DNA of 6,981 bases, from positions 1 through 6,981 of the forward strand of contig DAHWBL010000032.1 of the NCBI GenBank assembly GCA_027323595.1, read 5' to 3'. The notes under the pieces are model-generated. The model did not search any database and was not told the origin of the DNA. It saw nothing but the letters and a program-made list of their open reading frames with translations. Positions within the stretch are counted from its first letter, which is position 1. Every line of letters begins with the position of its first letter. The DNA comes from Acetobacteraceae bacterium (GTDB lineage Bacteria > Pseudomonadota > Alphaproteobacteria > Acetobacterales > Acetobacteraceae). Below are positions 5,086 through 6,981 of this stretch, one piece after another. Position numbers and translations under genes: made by a program.

Positions 5086-6873
5086 GTGGCACAGGATCGG
5101 GCGCCGATGGAACAAATGCAAGGCAGGGTCGCGGTGCTGCGGCGCGTCGCCACCTATCTGCGGCCCTACCGGTGGCAGATCGCGGCGGCGGGCGCGGCAC
5201 TGCTGGTCAGCTCGGGGCTGCTGCTGACGCTGGGACAGGGGTTGCGCCGGCTGATCGATCGCGGCTTCGCCGGCGGGTCGCTCATCGGGCTGGATCGCAC
5301 GGCCGCGGCGATGGCGGTGGTGGTGACGGTGATGGGTGCTGCGTCCAGCCTGCGCTATTACTGGGTGTCGTGGCTGGGTGAGCGGGTGGCCGCGGATCTG
5401 CGGCGCGACGTGTTCAGCCGGATCATCGCGCTGTCACCTGCATATTTCGAGACCGCGCGCACCGGTGACCTGCTGTCGCGGCTGAGCGCGGATGTCACCG
5501 TGGTGCAGACGCTGGTGGGCTCGTCGCTGTCATTATGGCTTCGCAACGTCGTCACTTTGGTCGGCGCGGTGGTGCTGCTGCTGGTGACCAGCGTGAAGCT
5601 GGCGCTGGTGATCCTGCTGGTGGTGCCGGTGGTGGTGGTGCCGGTGATCCTGTTCGGCCGGCGCGAACGCGCGCTGTCGCGCGCCGCGCAGGAGCGGGTG
5701 GCCGATCTGGGTGCCTACGCCGAGGAGACGATCAACGCGCTGCGCACCGTGCAGTCCTTCACCCATGAGGCGGTGGACCGGTCGCGGTTTTCCGCGGCGG
5801 TGGAAGCCTCGGTTGCCACCGCGCTGCGCCGGGTGAAGGCGCGCTCGGCGTTGTTGCTGAGCGTGATCGTGCTGGGGTTCGGCGCCATCACCTTCAGCCT
5901 GTGGGCGGGCGGACGCGACGTGATCGAGGGCCGGATGAGCGGGGGCGATTTGTCGGCCTTCGTGTTCTACGCTGTGATCCTGGCGACATCGGGGGCCTCG
6001 CTCAGCGAGCTTTTGGGCGACATGCAGCGCGCCGCCGGCGCGGCCGCGCGGCTGCTGGAGTTGCTCGATGAGCGCCCGCAGATCGTCGCCCCAGACAACC
6101 CGCTGCATTTCGCCCGCCCGGTGCGCGGGCGGATCGGCTTTGCCGATGTCAGTTTCCGCTATCCCGCGCGGCCCGACAGCTCGGCGCTGAACCGGCTCGA
6201 TCTGGTGATCGAGCCAGGCGAGAACGTCGCACTGGTCGGGCCGTCGGGCGCGGGCAAGACCACATTGTTCCAGCTTCTGTTGCGATTCTACGATGTGCTG
6301 TCAGGCACGATCAGCATCGACGGGGTCGATGTCGCGCAGGTCGATCCGCTGGAGCTGCGCGGGCTGATCGGGGTGGTGCCGCAGGACCCGGTGGTGTTCA
6401 GCGCCAACGCCTGGGAGAATATCCGCTATGGTCGCCCCGATGCGTCCGATGCGCAGGTGCGCGCGGCGGTGGCGGCGGCGCATGCGGAATTTCTGGAGGA
6501 ACTGCCGCAAGGGTTGGGCACGTTCCTCGGCGAGAAGGGGGTGCGGCTGTCCGGCGGACAGCGCCAGCGCATCGCCATCGCGCGGGCGATCCTGCGCGAT
6601 CCGCCGATTTTGCTGCTGGACGAGGCGACCAGTGCGCTCGACGCACAATCCGAGCGCGCGGTGCAGCAGGCGCTGGCCGAATTGTCGCGCGGACGCACCA
6701 CGCTGGTGGTGGCGCACCGGCTGGCGACGGTGCGCCGCGCCGATCGCATCGTGGTGCTGGACCAGGGAAGGCTGGTGGCGCAGGGCAAACACGAGGAACT
6801 GGTGGCGGCCGGCGGTCTGTATGCACGGCTCGCGCGATTGCAGTTTTCCGAAGGCTTGGACAGCGGGGTTTAG
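5086..6873 (+). CDS. ABCB-type half-transporter: ABC exporter with fused membrane and ATPase domains (MsbA-like)
   Basis: This is a 595-residue fused half-transporter, the usual length for this class, which acts as a homodimer in the inner membrane. Residues about 15-330 form the six-helix type I exporter domain, including the conserved TGDLLSRLSADV segment. The nucleotide-binding domain follows, with an A-loop aromatic residue (Tyr359), Walker A GPSGAGKTT (385-393, Lys391), Q-loop Gln433, signature LSGGQRQR (488-495), Walker B ending in Asp512 and catalytic Glu513, the D-loop SALD, and H-loop His544. All catalytic motifs are intact, so the protein should be an active ATP-driven exporter. The substrate is not predictable; lipids, drugs and peptides are all carried by this family. 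GTG at 5086 was chosen because GGAGGG ends 8 nt upstream; ATG at 5107 is the main alternative. It cannot supply ATPase activity to the neighbouring importer, because its ATPase domain is fused to its own membrane domain. Its stop overlaps the convergent parE stop. Confidence 0.93.
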   Translation: MAQDRAPMEQMQGRVAVLRRVATYLRPYRWQIAAAGAALLVSSGLLLTLGQGLRRLIDRGFAGGSLIGLDRTAAAMAVVVTVMGAASSLRYYWVSWLGERVAADLRRDVFSRIIALSPAYFETARTGDLLSRLSADVTVVQTLVGSSLSLWLRNVVTLVGAVVLLLVTSVKLALVILLVVPVVVVPVILFGRRERALSRAAQERVADLGAYAEETINALRTVQSFTHEAVDRSRFSAAVEASVATALRRVKARSALLLSVIVLGFGAITFSLWAGGRDVIEGRMSGGDLSAFVFYAVILATSGASLSELLGDMQRAAGAAARLLELLDERPQIVAPDNPLHFARPVRGRIGFADVSFRYPARPDSSALNRLDLVIEPGENVALVGPSGAGKTTLFQLLLRFYDVLSGTISIDGVDVAQVDPLELRGLIGVVPQDPVVFSANAWENIRYGRPDASDAQVRAAVAAAHAEFLEELPQGLGTFLGEKGVRLSGGQRQRIAIARAILRDPPILLLDEATSALDAQSERAVQQALAELSRGRTTLVVAHRLATVRRADRIVVLDQGRLVAQGKHEELVAAGGLYARLARLQFSEGLDSGV

Positions 6874-6981
6874 ATATCCACCTCGACCGCGTCGTTCGCG
6901 TGTTCCTGGATGAACTGGAAGCGCAGTTCGGGGCGGCGGCCCATCAGGCGGTCCACCATGTCGGCGGTGGCGGCGCGGGTT
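6870..6981 (-). CDS. parE: DNA topoisomerase IV subunit B, C-terminal fragment (5' end outside window)
   Basis: On the minus strand the frame is open from the window edge to a TAA at 6870-6872 and gives 36 residues. They include DMVDRLMGRRPELRFQFIQE and end in EVDI. This matches the extreme C-terminus of type II topoisomerase B subunits, after the TOPRIM domain, where 'LMG...RFxFIQENA...' precedes the end. The 'GRRPELRFQFIQ' wording is closer to ParE than to GyrB, whose end usually reads 'RREFIExNA'. ParE with ParC forms topoisomerase IV, which decatenates sister chromosomes. The stop codon shares 3 bases with the exporter stop on the other strand. Only the tail is visible, so a GyrB paralogue is not excluded. 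Confidence 0.75.
   Translation of the reverse strand, partial: TRAATADMVDRLMGRRPELRFQFIQEHANDAVEVDI

Noticed and set aside
5057..5200. N-terminal extension of GreB by 48 residues
   Set aside because: The added sequence is Pro/Arg/Ala-rich, unlike any Gre protein, and overlaps the exporter's coding region.
4418..5227. A 269-codon plus-strand frame across the hairpin spacer and greB
   Set aside because: It runs through two hairpins and antisense to greB and has no domain pattern. greB is well supported on the other strand.

Overview
The window is high-GC, tightly packed bacterial DNA. Its protein sequences look alphaproteobacterial, and I would guess a Rhodospirillales/Acetobacteraceae-type organism. 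That placement is an inference from base composition, protein style and gene content, because there is no rRNA or other marker gene here. No mobile element, CRISPR array, tRNA or rRNA is visible.

Layout: (1) The 3' end of a plus-strand gene, probably an NAD(P)H-dependent FMN reductase, stops at 117 inside a 15-bp tandem repeat that runs into a GC-rich palindrome. (2) Convergent to it is a minus-strand gene (191-1180) for a cytosolic protein of the 4,5-dihydroxyphthalate decarboxylase-like family. (3) A 157-bp divergent promoter region separates it from a three-gene plus-strand operon (1338-4408): a secreted type I substrate-binding protein and two LivH/LivM-type permeases. (4) A 135-bp convergent spacer holds two large hairpins. 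(5) greB follows on the minus strand (4544-5056). (6) Only 29 bp away, and divergent, is a full-length ABCB-type half-transporter exporter (5086-6873). (7) Its stop codon overlaps, in opposite orientation, the stop codon of a partial minus-strand gene that is the C-terminus of the topoisomerase IV B subunit (parE).

How the genes may work together: the binding protein and two permeases form a branched-chain-amino-acid-type (HAAT) importer, but no LivG/LivF ATPase genes are beside them. The complex must borrow ATPases encoded elsewhere or be incomplete. The divergent decarboxylase-like gene shares the promoter region, so the importer's ligand may be an aromatic or dicarboxylate compound rather than an amino acid. 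This is inference from context. The greB, exporter and parE part looks like ordinary chromosomal housekeeping sequence. I see no clear evidence of a wholly new system. The most unusual points are the ATPase-less importer paired with the decarboxylase-like gene, and the structured repeats in the two convergent spacers.
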